Assembly (NCBI GenBank): GCA_035651635.1
Contig: DASRFK010000085.1
Span: forward strand, 62,001-126,000
Source of the DNA: JANXQE01 sp035651635
GTDB taxonomy: Bacteria; Verrucomicrobiota; Verrucomicrobiia; Limisphaerales; UBA8199
DNA: 64,000 nucleotides
Reading direction: 5' to 3'
The notes under the pieces: generated by a model
What the model saw: the letters and a program-made list of their open reading frames with translations, nothing else
Databases searched by the model: none
What the model was told of the DNA's origin: nothing
Made by a program: the position numbers and the translations under genes
In this document: positions 51,540 to 61,067 of the stretch, piece by piece
Layout of the letters: each line of letters starts with the position of its first letter
How positions within the stretch are numbered: the stretch's first letter is position 1

Positions 51540-53138
51540 TCAGTGCCGATAAAGGAATTCCGTGCTGTTCATCAACGCCCAGGCCAAGTCCACGGTGGCC
51601 TGGCGTTTTCCGATCCCGGATTGCAAATATTCGTCCGCTGTCTTGAGCTCCGCCGCAGTCGGAAAACGCGAGAGTATCCCAAGATACATCCCCGTGATGA
51701 TTTCCCTCGGCGTGCGATTGGACGAAGTCTGAAACTGAATCATCCGGCTCTGCTCGATCTTGCGCTGCATCAGCGTGGAGTTAAGCAGCCACAGCTTTTG
51801 GGCGGCAGTAACCCGGTTGCTGCGCTCCGATTCCAATCCAGTGTCCCGCGGCGGTCGTCCGAACATTTCAAGAAACGGGCTCGTGATGCTGCCGTCCGGC
51901 AGTGCGATGGAACGCAGATTGTCGGGGATGAACGTGTAAGGTTCAGGGATTGCGCTCGAATACTTTTCGTTGGCACCAGTGATCTGGTCGAGCGCGTCAA
52001 TCAATACCTCGGCGTCCAGCCGCCGCAGGGGATAAGCAGCAAATTCCGCCGTCGCCTCCGGGCTGGTCGCCTGTGGAATCGAAGCGAGCTGATACGTTTT
52101 GGAATTCAAGATCAGCCGGTACAACTTCTTGAAATCGTAGCCGGACGTTACAAACTCCGTCTGTAGATACGCGAGCAGCTCCGGATTGTTTGCGGCGTTG
52201 TCCGTCCGAAAGTCGTCCGGTTCCTGGACGATGCCGCGGCCCAGCAACCACGACCACGCTCGGTTGACGATGTTCCGCGCAAACTGCGGATCCTTTACCA
52301 GCCAGTCGGCAAACACCACACGCGGATCCTGGTCTGGCGAAAGCTCCGTGCTCGAGCCATCGGGTAGAATGGCTGAGCGCGGTGCGCCGTTCAACGCGCC
52401 CACGTTCGTGGAGGATCGGTTAAAAAAGATAATCTCCTCTTTCCACTCAGCAGTGGATTTGTAGCCAACATTCGCAAAAAAGACGGCCAGATTCGCGAGT
52501 TGATTGGAGGACCAGTGCTCAGTTCGCTCCCCGAGAAAGGTCAGTGCAACCGTCTGCGCGATGCCAGATGGCGTGCGGTTTTGCATCGCCCGGTAGAAAT
52601 TCACCGGCGGGAATTCAAAGTTACTGCCACTGGCCGTCAATAGATCCCGCGCCAATTGGTTATAGGGTTTGTTGTTGCGGACTGCCTCGTACAACCAATG
52701 GTGGTACGCTTGGGCTGCGTTAGGCCAAAGGTTGATGGGAAACTCTGCTTTGATCCGTAACAGGTCTCCCCACTTGAGCGACAGGTAATCAGCAAACTCA
52801 TCGCGCGACAGCAAACGGTCGATCAACTGGCGCCGTTTTTCGGGATTGCCATCGAGAATAAACCGTTGTGCCTCGGTGGCCGTGGGCAGGGTGCCATTCA
52901 CATCCAGATGAACGCGTCGCACAAACACCGCGTCAGAACACAGGTGTGCTGCAGGGATGCTCAGTGCGCGAAGCCGCGTGGAGACCAACTCGTCAATCTG
53001 GCTTTGCGGCGCCGGAGCAATAGATGATTCATAAGGGGTGGACCCCGGTGCGTTGGCCGCGAACAGCCAAATCAGAAGCGTCAGCTGCGAGGAGGGCTTA
53101 AAGACACGATTCCGGATGTGCGGCCTGATCACTGGCAT
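51540..53138 (-). CDS. DUF1549/DUF1553 protein
   Basis: The 532-residue reading from ATG 53138 has an N-terminal hydrophobic export segment (SQLTLLIWLFAANAPG). DUF1549 follows (VRRVHLDVNGTLPTATEAQR; RDEFADYLSLKWGDLLRIKA; NNKPYNQLARDLLTASGSNF). A DUF1553 C-terminal domain comes next (DPQFARNIVNRAWSWLLGRG; YPLRRLDAEVLIDALDQITG; FGRPPRDTGLESERSNRVTA). No cytochrome-c CxxCH motif (PSCyt1) precedes DUF1549, so this is the short form. It is the first gene of a three-gene operon with DUF1501 and the PPC protein. The frame is open 19 codons farther upstream. The function is unknown. Confidence 0.88.
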   Translation of the reverse strand: MPVIRPHIRNRVFKPSSQLTLLIWLFAANAPGSTPYESSIAPAPQSQIDELVSTRLRALSIPAAHLCSDAVFVRRVHLDVNGTLPTATEAQRFILDGNPEKRRQLIDRLLSRDEFADYLSLKWGDLLRIKAEFPINLWPNAAQAYHHWLYEAVRNNKPYNQLARDLLTASGSNFEFPPVNFYRAMQNRTPSGIAQTVALTFLGERTEHWSSNQLANLAVFFANVGYKSTAEWKEEIIFFNRSSTNVGALNGAPRSAILPDGSSTELSPDQDPRVVFADWLVKDPQFARNIVNRAWSWLLGRGIVQEPDDFRTDNAANNPELLAYLQTEFVTSGYDFKKLYRLILNSKTYQLASIPQATSPEATAEFAAYPLRRLDAEVLIDALDQITGANEKYSSAIPEPYTFIPDNLRSIALPDGSITSPFLEMFGRPPRDTGLESERSNRVTAAQKLWLLNSTLMQRKIEQSRMIQFQTSSNRTPREIITGMYLGILSRFPTAAELKTADEYLQSGIGKRQATVDLAWALMNSTEFLYRH

Positions 53139-53726
53139 CGCCGTTGAGTTAGCGCTTGCGGCAGAAGTAAACATTCGCACCATAACCAATACCAATACTG
53201 ACGCCGCCGCGGTGCAATCAGTTACAAGCTCCGCTTAATTAGAGCGTTTTTCTATTTAGCAAAGCAAACCTGGTGGGGTGATAGCTTTGTTGCGGGCTCT
53301 GCCCAGCTGGTAGTTTGCCTTGCGGCCATTGCGCGTTCGTACGATTTAGCGTTTCGACGCAAATCACTACTCGTCTCATTCGGGACACGAAAACGCTTAC
53401 GTTTCAAATCTGGCAGCTTAAACGGTGCCGATTGCCTGGCCGGCCTTGCAACAGCTCCCTTCGCCAGCTGGACAATCTCGGCTCTGAATCCTGTGCCTAT
53501 TTATCGTACAGGGACGGTCTTTCCTTGAACATTCAAGGGCCGGGACGCTCCGTGACTACCAGGATTGCAGGACGCGGTAGGTGGACTAGGTGTAGTTGGC
53601 CAAGACTCCACCAAATGGGCACAGGCAGGAACCTACCCTTGGCGAATTCGTAATTCCCTGCGCCAGAAACCGGTTCTGAGCGCATCTTGACGGGGTGCGA
53701 CGGCTGTTTCAAACAGCATCAGAGTA
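53139..53726. other. Intergenic gap, no supported gene
   Basis: The roughly 590 bp lie between the start of the DUF1549 gene and the 53727 repeat arm. A plus-strand frame at 53315-53653 is open but has no coding character. GAATTCGTAATTC (near 53642) is a small palindrome like those near 14390 and 24296. Confidence 0.5.
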
Positions 53727-53763
53727 GTGTTGAGTCCTCGCATTCTGTAAGCAGAACGCACGC
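53727..53763 (+). repeat. Dispersed palindromic repeat, single 'TCG' arm
   Basis: GTGTTGAGTCCTCGCATTCT, then GTAAGCAGAACGCACGC, is another copy of the right-arm type found in 21504-21596. It lies 23 bp from the 3' end of the ABC exporter gene. Confidence 0.7.
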
Positions 53764-53785
53764 CCGAGTGGCCTAGAACGCCGTT

Positions 53786-55612
53786 TCAACTTCGCTCGCG
53801 GAATTGCAGGGCGGCAAGGCGTCGGTAAACACCATCTCCCATGGCTTGGAGTTCCCCGTGTGTGCCGGATTCCACGACACAGCCGCCAGCGATGACAACG
53901 ATTCGATCCGCGTGCCGCACGGTGGCGAGTCGGTGAGCGATGATAAACGAAGTGCGGCCTCGCATCAGAGCCTCCAGCGCATCCTGAATCAGGCGTTCGC
54001 TCTCGGAATCCAGGGAGCTGGTCGCCTCATCCAGGATGAGAATGGCTGAATTTTTCAAAATAGCTCGGGCGATGGCTACGCGTTGACGCTGGCCGCCCGA
54101 TAGTTTGATGCCGCGGTCGCCTACCAGAGTGGAATAACCCTCCGGAAAAGCCTGGACGAATTCGTGCGCGTTGGCCTGTCGAGCAGCCGCTTCTATTTCT
54201 GCCGTGCTCGCGCCCGGTCTTCCGTAGGCGATGTTCTCCGCAATGCTCCCACCAAACAGCTGGACTTCCTGCGGTACTATGGACATTTGACCCCTCAGCT
54301 CGCTGAGCCGATAGTCGCGTGCGTCTCGGCCGTCGATCAACAGCCGCCCGGCCGACGGCTCGTACAGGCGCAGCAGCAGAGAGATAAGGGTGGACTTGCC
54401 GGCGCCGCTCGGGCCGACGAGAGCGATTCTTTGTCCTGAAGCCACTGCCAAATTGATTTCCTGAAGCACTTTGACTCCAGGACGCGAAGGATAGGTGAAG
54501 TGGACATCCTCGAATACCACATCACCTCTAAGCCGAGGCAGAGTGGACGGCGGCGTGGGGCCCAGGTGCGCCTCCACCTCGCCACTTTCCCGGAGCAGTT
54601 CCCGAACCCGCTGCGTGGCACCGATCGCCTTTTGCAACTGGCTGTATAGTTCCGCAAACTGGCCCATCGCGCCGGCGACAAAGGTCGTATAAAGACCGAA
54701 GCGCGTGAGGTCACCAAAAGTGATCTTTCCCTGCTGTAAAAGATGCGCGCCCGACCAGAGCACCAGGACGATGAACCCGAACAAGGCGAAAATGATGAAG
54801 GCAATGAATGCCGCGCGCAGCCGGGCACCACGTAACGTGGCGGTCAGGAATCTGCCCAAGCCCTCGTGATAGCGATTAAGTTCATAACCTTCATTGGAAA
54901 AGGCCTTCACATTCACGATGCCTTGTAAGGTTTCCTCGACGATCGTGGCCGTGTCGGCGAGCCGATCCTGCGCTTCCCGGTAAATCTTGCGCGTCTTGCG
55001 CCCGAACACCACAGCCACCACGACCACAATCGGCAGGCTCGCGAGCATGATGCCTGTCAATTGCAGCGAGGTGACCGCAATCAGAGCGATCCCACCGACC
55101 AGCAAGGTGGTCTGGCGCAGAAACTGTGGCAAGACGGTGATGAGCGTGTCTTCAATTTGAATCAGGTCGGCGGAAAGGCGGCTGGCCAGCTCGCCAACGC
55201 GGCGTTGAGCGAAAAACGTCATGGGGAGCGAGATTAATCTCGAGTAGGTAGCGCGACGCAAATCGACGAGGCTGCATTGGCCCACCGTGGCGAAGGATAG
55301 AGAATGAAAGTAGGAAAGCCCGGCCTGCAGCGCCAGGATGCCCATCAACAGGAGGGCTGTGCGGTCAGATCCGGCCATGCTGCCGCCACCTTGGGTCCGA
55401 TGCATGGCCGTATCGATGATGGTCCCCGCAAGGTAGGGAAACGCCAAGCTGAGCAGGCTGCTGGTGAACATTGACACCAGGGCCGCGCTGAACCGAATCC
55501 GGTAAGGACGCAGATACTGGAAGAACTCCAGCGCCTGGCGGAGTGATTCCCGATCCAGCTTGGCCTTCGGGAGTTCGACCCCGGCTTGGTCATTACGTGA
55601 ATAGCGCGCCAT
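53786..55612 (-). CDS. ABC exporter, fused permease and ATPase (MsbA/LmrA-like)
   Basis: The 608-residue reading from ATG 55612 (ATG 55675 is an in-frame alternative; neither has a strong ribosome site) has an N-terminal ABC_membrane domain with six helices (for example FSAALVSMFTSSLLSLAFPY). The ATPase domain carries Walker A GPSGAGKST, Q-loop region QMSIVPQEVQLFGG, signature LSGGQRQRVAIARAI and Walker B AILILDEATSSLDSE with H-loop FIIAHRLAT. It would act as a homodimer exporting lipids, drugs or peptides. There is no cleavage domain (C39) or adjacent partner. The ExxGxxxEL-like coupling elements seem normal. Confidence 0.93.
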   Translation of the reverse strand: MARYSRNDQAGVELPKAKLDRESLRQALEFFQYLRPYRIRFSAALVSMFTSSLLSLAFPYLAGTIIDTAMHRTQGGGSMAGSDRTALLLMGILALQAGLSYFHSLSFATVGQCSLVDLRRATYSRLISLPMTFFAQRRVGELASRLSADLIQIEDTLITVLPQFLRQTTLLVGGIALIAVTSLQLTGIMLASLPIVVVVAVVFGRKTRKIYREAQDRLADTATIVEETLQGIVNVKAFSNEGYELNRYHEGLGRFLTATLRGARLRAAFIAFIIFALFGFIVLVLWSGAHLLQQGKITFGDLTRFGLYTTFVAGAMGQFAELYSQLQKAIGATQRVRELLRESGEVEAHLGPTPPSTLPRLRGDVVFEDVHFTYPSRPGVKVLQEINLAVASGQRIALVGPSGAGKSTLISLLLRLYEPSAGRLLIDGRDARDYRLSELRGQMSIVPQEVQLFGGSIAENIAYGRPGASTAEIEAAARQANAHEFVQAFPEGYSTLVGDRGIKLSGGQRQRVAIARAILKNSAILILDEATSSLDSESERLIQDALEALMRGRTSFIIAHRLATVRHADRIVVIAGGCVVESGTHGELQAMGDGVYRRLAALQFRERS

Positions 55613-55925
55613 CGCACGATTGTAACGGCGGAGAATCCCGGCGCGAGCGGCAAACAGCGCACCGGAGAAGGGCATTCAATGGTGTTTCACAACGTCAAAA
55701 AGAGATTATCTGCTCCAAAACGCCGCGCCTGCCGACAAGGTTTGTTAAGTGGATTCGGATACCCGCCCCGAACAGATGTCGACCATTTGGCAATGGATGG
55801 CGAATCGGCCCAGATCGAGAAAACCCTTTCGACGGCCGATGGAGGGGCCAACCAGCACTCCCGTCTAAACCAAATTGACCACGTTGACTTAGCCGAAGGA
55901 TGTTATGAGTTTGTTATGAGTTTTG

Positions 55926-55958
55926 GGCCATTTTCCCTGTGGAAAATGGCCTTTTTTT
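55926..55958 (+). terminator. Strong intrinsic terminator on the plus strand
   Basis: A perfect 11-bp stem, GGCCATTTTCC (55926-55936) paired with GGAAAATGGCC (55941-55951), has a CTGT loop and seven T residues directly after it. On the minus strand there is no T tract, so it acts on a rightward transcript. No plus-strand gene precedes it within this 595-bp gap. Confidence 0.85.
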
Positions 55959-56164
55959 ATCGTTTGAACCCTTCCTTTTTGACCAAGGGATGGCGCCTTA
56001 AGAAGGTATAAAGCGATTAAAAAGTGATACGCGGGTGATATACTTTTCCCTCTTTCGGGAAGTAAAGAAAGTCAAGAGCCGCTGCGTCCGAGGGGAACTT
56101 CTAGAGGCCAAACTCGTGAATGTGCATTTGCTGCCGGTTTTGTCAGCGGCCGGTGGCCTCCTTT

Positions 56165-56195
56165 TTGACTTGACGCCTGAAGCATTAATTATAGT
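56165..56195 (+). promoter_or_regulatory. Candidate promoter of the RCC1-Ig gene
   Basis: TTGACT (56165-56170) lies 19 bp before TATAGT (56190-56195); an overlapping TTGACG (56170-56175) offers shorter spacing to TAGTAT. The GTG start is 12 bp farther on, so the leader would be very short. A weak GAGGCCA/TGGCCTC hairpin followed by CTTTTT (56104-56165) ends just at the -35 region. Confidence 0.4.
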
Positions 56196-56207
56196 ATTTA
56201 GAAGATT

Positions 56208-58664
56208 GTGAAGCAATGCTTACATTGGCGGAGAAGTTTAAATACACCTGCCTGCCGCGTTGTTTTGGTGGCCTTGGTGTTTTCATTGGTTTCGGCGTCT
56301 GCAATCGAGGCGGCCAGCCAATTGATTAGCTGGGGCTCTACTAACTACGGCCTCGCCAATGTGCCGCCAGTCTCAAATGTGGCGCAGCTTTGTATTGGCG
56401 AGCAGCACGGGTTGCTGTTGACCACTGATGGAAAGGTCATGGCATGGGGTGGCGGTTTTGTGGGCCAGACCAACATTCCCAGTGATCTCGGCAAAGTGCT
56501 GGCTGTTTCAGCTGGTGCCAATCATAATTTGGCACTTTTGGCCGACGGTTCGGTGCGGGCTTGGGGTGACAACACCTACGGCCAGTGCGCCGTCCCGGAT
56601 GGTTTGCGAGCGGTCGCTATTTCGGGGGGCGCCACTTTTAGTGCGGCCATCCGTACAGATGGTACCCCTGCGGTGTGGGGATTTACCGGTGTCAACCCAC
56701 CTTTGCCCGCTGAATTCACGAATCTGGTCAAGATTGCCGCCGGTGACTTCCAAATCCTTGCTCAGCGGGGCGATGGCCAAGTTTTAAGCTGGGGCGGCGG
56801 TGTTCCGCCTGAGGCAACCAATGTTACGATGATTGCAGTTGGTTCCCTTCATAATTTGGTACTCCGTTCCGATGGGTCTGTGATTGCTTGGGGAAATGAC
56901 AATCATGGTCAGGTTCAGGTTCCGCCGAACCTTGGCAAGGTCATCAGTATTGCCGCAGGCGGCTACCGCAGCATTGTTCTATTGTCTGATGGCACGGTTC
57001 AGGAATGGGGGGACACACAGTGGTTTACCCGGCCCGGGGGCGTCACGAATGTTACTTTGATCGCTGCCGGGCAAGTTTCGACCATAGTTTTGGGAGCGTT
57101 ACTGCCTGCGGTCACCGCGCAACCGATTTCTCAATCGGTCTCAAGCGGCAATTCGCTACAGCTGCACGTTTCCGCATCTGGCACGCCGCCGCTTCGCTTT
57201 CAATGGCAACATGACGGAAGTGACATCCCTGCCGCTACCGATTCCACGTTCGTCACACCCGCATCCCAGCATACGGATGCGGGTATTTATCGGGTGATTG
57301 TGAGTAACGATATCGGCACGACGACCAGCACTAACGCAGTCGTCAGTGTGGTTGATACAAAACCGGCCGTCTCGGTTGCATCTCCAGCCGTCGCGATATT
57401 TCGTGGCGGCCGATTGGATCTGAACGGGAACTACACGGGGTCATTGCCAATGTCGTTCCAGTGGCAAAAGGACGGAGTGGCGATTCCTTTCGCTACGAAC
57501 GCCAGCTTGAGCATCGATCCGGTTCCTGCCGACGGCGCCGGGAATTATTTAGTGGTGGTTACCAACGAATTCGGTTTCCAGAGGGGCCCTCCGATTGCCG
57601 TGGCGTTACTGCCCATCGGTTGGTGGGGCGCTCCCGTTACAGGCCCACGAAGCTTACCCCTTGCCTTAACCAACGCTGTGACGATCGCTGTTCGCGATTG
57701 GAACACCGCACCGACCGGGATTGGCCTCTTGGCCGATGGTCAATTGATTACCTGGGGTAGCTCTGCGGTCACGAGAGTTCCCCCAGGCGCAAGCAACACG
57801 GTTGCCGTTAGTGCGGGAGATGCATTTGTCATGGCTTTGGGATTCAGCGGGAAAGTAACCGTTTGGGGGTATAGCCAGGCGGGTCAGGCGAATGTTCCAC
57901 CGAGTCTGTCGGGGGTCGTTGCCATCTCGGCTGGCTCGCAACACTGCTTGGCTCTCAAGGGCGATGGCACCGTTGTTGGCTGGGGCGACAACTGGTTTGG
58001 CCAGGCCCACCCTCCCGCTGGCCTTCGCAACGTTGTAGCTATTGCGGCTGGTTTCGCTCATAGCGTAGCACTTCGAAGCGACGGCACCGTCGTTTCTTGG
58101 GGGGTCAATATTTTCGGTGAGACGAATGTTCCTTCCGGTTTGAGCGGTGTGGTTATGATTGCTGCCGGCGGCGATCATACGCTTTGTCTCAAATCCGATG
58201 GTTCGGTCGTTGCCTTTGGCCAGAACTCCTTGCATCAGACGGAGGTCCCGTCTGGGTTAAGCAATGTCGTAGCTCTCTCGGCGTCCGACACCTACAGCAT
58301 GGCTCTCTGCGGTGATGGATCCCTGGTTCTTTGGGGTTCTCCGGGGGTGGTAACCAACGTTCCCGGTGGACTGACTGGTTTGCAGGCCATTTATGCTGCC
58401 AACAACAATGCCTACGCTCTTTTGGGCGACGGGCAGCCGATCACTTTTGCCAAGGCCTTAGCTCCGGTGTGCAACCAGAGCGGCTTCTCGACATCATTTG
58501 ACGGCGAACGCGGCAGTGCTTATCGCCTGGAATCTTCGGACCATCTGCCTGCTGATGCGTGGAAACTCAGCGTACCAGTCCCTAGCGATGGAACTAGGGC
58601 AACTATCATGGATTCATCGACGCTCGCCCCGTCCTGCTTCTACACCATCCGTCGCCTGCGATGA
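56208..58664 (+). CDS. Exported RCC1-repeat protein with central Ig-like domains
   Basis: This 818-residue protein starts at GTG and has a signal peptide (VVLVALVFSLVSASAIEA). The first propeller region (about 35-300) and the second (about 480-745) are RCC1-type repeats with the pattern VVAIAAGxxHSVALRSDGTVVSWG. Between them, about 300-470, are two immunoglobulin-like domains (LQLHVSASGTPPLRFQWQHD; LPMSFQWQKDGVAIPF). The C-terminal about 70 residues carry a short beta region (FDGERGSAYRLESSDHLPAD) often seen at the end of verrucomicrobial exported proteins. It is probably a cell-surface adhesion or binding protein; no enzyme motif is visible. Confidence 0.88.
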   Translation: MKQCLHWRRSLNTPACRVVLVALVFSLVSASAIEAASQLISWGSTNYGLANVPPVSNVAQLCIGEQHGLLLTTDGKVMAWGGGFVGQTNIPSDLGKVLAVSAGANHNLALLADGSVRAWGDNTYGQCAVPDGLRAVAISGGATFSAAIRTDGTPAVWGFTGVNPPLPAEFTNLVKIAAGDFQILAQRGDGQVLSWGGGVPPEATNVTMIAVGSLHNLVLRSDGSVIAWGNDNHGQVQVPPNLGKVISIAAGGYRSIVLLSDGTVQEWGDTQWFTRPGGVTNVTLIAAGQVSTIVLGALLPAVTAQPISQSVSSGNSLQLHVSASGTPPLRFQWQHDGSDIPAATDSTFVTPASQHTDAGIYRVIVSNDIGTTTSTNAVVSVVDTKPAVSVASPAVAIFRGGRLDLNGNYTGSLPMSFQWQKDGVAIPFATNASLSIDPVPADGAGNYLVVVTNEFGFQRGPPIAVALLPIGWWGAPVTGPRSLPLALTNAVTIAVRDWNTAPTGIGLLADGQLITWGSSAVTRVPPGASNTVAVSAGDAFVMALGFSGKVTVWGYSQAGQANVPPSLSGVVAISAGSQHCLALKGDGTVVGWGDNWFGQAHPPAGLRNVVAIAAGFAHSVALRSDGTVVSWGVNIFGETNVPSGLSGVVMIAAGGDHTLCLKSDGSVVAFGQNSLHQTEVPSGLSNVVALSASDTYSMALCGDGSLVLWGSPGVVTNVPGGLTGLQAIYAANNNAYALLGDGQPITFAKALAPVCNQSGFSTSFDGERGSAYRLESSDHLPADAWKLSVPVPSDGTRATIMDSSTLAPSCFYTIRRLR

Positions 58665-58872
58665 GGTCTCGCCATTAAGCCGCCCCGATCGTCACGTAAG
58701 CCCTTGTTCGCTTGCGTCTGTTCCGTGGCAGGTAATTTAGGCAAATTCTATTCTTGGGCGTAGGTACGGCCGACGATGGTTATTGGACTTATTCGCCAGG
58801 CCGTCGTTCACGCGGAGCAAATCCCACGTGGGTGCACTCATCATTTCTCAGATAATCCCCTGGAGCGGTAAA

Positions 58873-59214
58873 TTACCTTCGACCAGCCGGAAGCGTATCG
58901 CCGTTGCTTTTGTAGGCTTTCGGAACGTAAATGTTCACCGTGCAAAGCCGAGTCGAGCCCGCATTTCGGATCTAGTGATTTTCTCCTCGCTCGATCAGAA
59001 GCAATGTTCCGGGAAGCAGCGACGACCTTCTTCCGTTCACGATGGCCACGCCTTTCCCGGACACCACGTAAAGCCATTGGTCTGCCCCCCGATGGTGGTT
59101 GTCGCTTCCGCCTTCGCTTTGCCCAGGCTCCAAAACCATTTCAGCAGCTTGCGAGCGTTTGTTTCCAATCGCCACGCGGAACCCTTCTCCAAACCTAAAC
59201 GTTACTCTTTTCAT
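58873..59214 (-). pseudogene. Cupin protein interrupted by an in-frame amber stop
   Basis: From ATG 59214 the frame encodes a cupin: MKRVTFRFGEGFRVAIGNKR, SQAAEMVLEPGQ, then NHHRGADQWLYVVSGKGVAI and LLPGTLLLIERGENH. TAG (58974-58972) follows, and the same frame continues IRNAGSTRLCTVNIYVPKAY and ends with TAA at 58873, 113 codons in all. The typical cupin sequence at the stop would be ...HEIRN, so GAG-to-TAG is the likely change. The two metal-binding His-containing motifs are in the first part. The rest of the 58665-59437 interval holds nothing else I can support. Confidence 0.8.
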
Positions 59215-59437
59215 CCCGTAGAATACCCCTTCCCAACAGGATCGCCTAGCACTCTACAGGAAGGTGAAAGAATGATCAGAAAGCGGAACCAAACGGGATG
59301 CTTAACCGTGACGCGCAAATAGACCCGCGGTCCGGGCCACTGACATTTTTGCGACCGATAGCGCCGTGCGCAAAGCTCGCGATCTTTATGGGTTGAAGCA
59401 GTGCCTTGAGGGAAGCCGGTGCAGATCGAAACGGACC

Positions 59438-59596
59438 TTACGTGCTTTGCCGACCACGCGATTTCGAGCGGATTGTTGAACCTTTAGATGGGGAAGATTC
59501 ACCAGACGTGGATTTGTCGGCGCTCGTGGCATTCGCCTGAGAAGCACGCCCAGCGGCTAAGCTCATGAGAGCGAAGAGAGCAATCAGGGTTTTCAT
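59438..59596 (-). CDS. Small exported peptide
   Basis: ATG 59596 opens a 52-residue frame starting MKTLIALFALMSLAAGRASQ, a convincing signal peptide, followed by a Ser/Lys-rich tail (KSTSGESSPSKGSTIRSKSR) and a TAA at 59438. No ribosome site is strong. Function is unknown; such short secreted peptides are common in this phylum. Confidence 0.45.
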   Translation of the reverse strand: MKTLIALFALMSLAAGRASQANATSADKSTSGESSPSKGSTIRSKSRGRQST

Positions 59597-60016
59597 TTGG
59601 TTTGTTCTCGGTCAAGCTCATTCAGCCCCGTATCCGCGCTATAAGGAGAATTGCCCATGTGCTGCTGAAATCTTCCTCAGCGTCGGATCGAGTTCTCCAA
59701 GTGCCTTTACACCGTCAAAGCTTTCCACCGCGGCCGCCAAAATGTGTGAATAAGTTTGTGAATAACATTCACATTTTGTTCTTGCATTCACTGATGATTC
59801 GTGGGCCTTATACTTAAGCATGAGGCGTTTGACCAGAGACGCTGAAACGCGGAATACTTCTTGCTCAGGCCGTGGAAAACAAGGGGGAAATGGCCTTAGG
59901 GTTTTTCTCAGCTCAGCACAACGACACAGGAGTGGTTCTGCTGTTACTTCGTCTCCCGCTAAAAGCACTCCAGTGGCAGTTAGGACCATCACCAAAAAGG
60001 AAATGGGGCTGATGAT
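59597..60016. other. Intergenic gap, weak frames only
   Basis: A minus-strand frame (59639-59995) ends with a helix-like stretch (AAAVESFDGVKALGELDPTL) that might be the end of a short gene, but no start, ribosome site or family supports it. The inverted pair TGTGAATAA...TTCACA near 59750-59775 is short. Confidence 0.4.
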
Positions 60017-60514
60017 ATGAATACGAATACGCGAGAAAGAAGCGGCCGATTAACTCGAAATGCACGGGATCGAGCTGTGAACCCCGCCCAAAACCAGGAC
60101 CGACAGAACTTGGAGACGTGCGAATCGGATTCCTTGGCGCCTGGCTCCCGCCGGGCCTATCCGTTTGGGCCACAGACCGGATTGAGTTCACTCCTCGTCC
60201 ACCGGGAGCATTTATTGGAAGAGATCAATTCGCAGAAAAGGTGTTTGGAGCGGCTTAAAAAAGACATGGCGGACTGCAACGCGATGGCAAGTTCGACCTG
60301 CGAGCGATCTACCACCAATAAGGCGGCGCGTGGGATCGCACCACAGTTTGCCATCGACGTAACCATGGAGCAATTCCTCCTCCCTTGGTTAACTCAGCTT
60401 GAGAAAAGACTCGAAACAGTGAGCAGGGATATTGAAATCTTGGCGACGCAAAGCCGGCTCGAAACCCAGCCCGCTGAGGAGTCCGTGTTCGAACTGCTCC
60501 GCGCCGCAGGTTAA
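60017..60514 (+). CDS. Coiled-coil hypothetical protein
   Basis: This 165-residue protein has a basic, polar N-terminus (about 1-50). A helical segment (about 58-90; LLVHREHLLEEINSQKRCLE, RLKKDMADC) and a second one (about 115-150; FLLPWLTQLEKRLETVSRDI) have heptad-like spacing, suggesting a coiled-coil hairpin. It ends VFELLRAAG. No family is recognised. GGGGCTGAT precedes the ATG. It is convergent with the 60640-61014 gene and near the PHA locus, so an association with PHA granules is possible but not shown. Confidence 0.5.
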   Translation: MNTNTRERSGRLTRNARDRAVNPAQNQDRQNLETCESDSLAPGSRRAYPFGPQTGLSSLLVHREHLLEEINSQKRCLERLKKDMADCNAMASSTCERSTTNKAARGIAPQFAIDVTMEQFLLPWLTQLEKRLETVSRDIEILATQSRLETQPAEESVFELLRAAG

Positions 60515-60639
60515 TTCCGAGCGAGCACCTTCGCCTTTTCGCGAGAGCAACACCCCGAACCAACAGGGCCCGCCGCGGCGCACACCGCCTGGTCGGAGAA
60601 GCGGGCCATGGTGGAAAGCCATTGAGATCATCGGCGGGC

Positions 60640-61014
60640 TTAGCAACCCAGCTGGTCGTCCGCTACGGAAACGTCCAGGAAAGCCTTCTGAATTGCGGCC
60701 TGCCCAGAGGCCGGCAGGTTTTGCCATCCGGCTGAAGCGTAAAAGATTTCGCGCGCAACCATAAACTCAGTTTCGGATTCGATTCGGGTGGGCTCGTCCT
60801 TAACGTCGAGGATCAGGTTACGTCTCGTTAGGCTGTTGAGGGCGACATTGCACAAGGTCGCACGCAAGGCAGCCTCGTAGAGGAGCGTTAGTTCATTTCG
60901 ATTCAGGACGGCGTCAAGACCCAATCTGGTGGAAACCTCTGCGAAACGGCTCTCAAATGAGTCCCGAGGCAGGCTGGCGAGCTGAGCGAGAAAGGTTTGA
61001 CCGTCGTTTTTCAT
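60640..61014 (-). CDS. Hypothetical protein, downstream of the SDR gene
   Basis: The 124-residue protein is all-helical in appearance (FLAQLASLPRDSFESRFAEV; NELTLLYEAALRATLCNVAL; VAREIFYASAGWQNLPASGQ). No signal peptide, membrane segment or metal motif is seen. It starts 53 bp after the stop of the acetoacetyl-CoA-reductase-like SDR gene on the same strand and is probably co-transcribed, which suggests a link to the PHA locus. I do not recognise the family. Confidence 0.6.
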   Translation of the reverse strand: MKNDGQTFLAQLASLPRDSFESRFAEVSTRLGLDAVLNRNELTLLYEAALRATLCNVALNSLTRRNLILDVKDEPTRIESETEFMVAREIFYASAGWQNLPASGQAAIQKAFLDVSVADDQLGC

Positions 61015-61067
61015 GATCCGTTAGTGTGTTTGGCGACTGGGTTGGAAATGGGGCGACCAGGCCGGGG

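Noticed and set aside
53315..53653. Plus-strand frame of 112 codons in the large gap before the ABC gene
   Set aside because: It has no ribosome site, signal or domain, and its composition looks like translated non-coding DNA.
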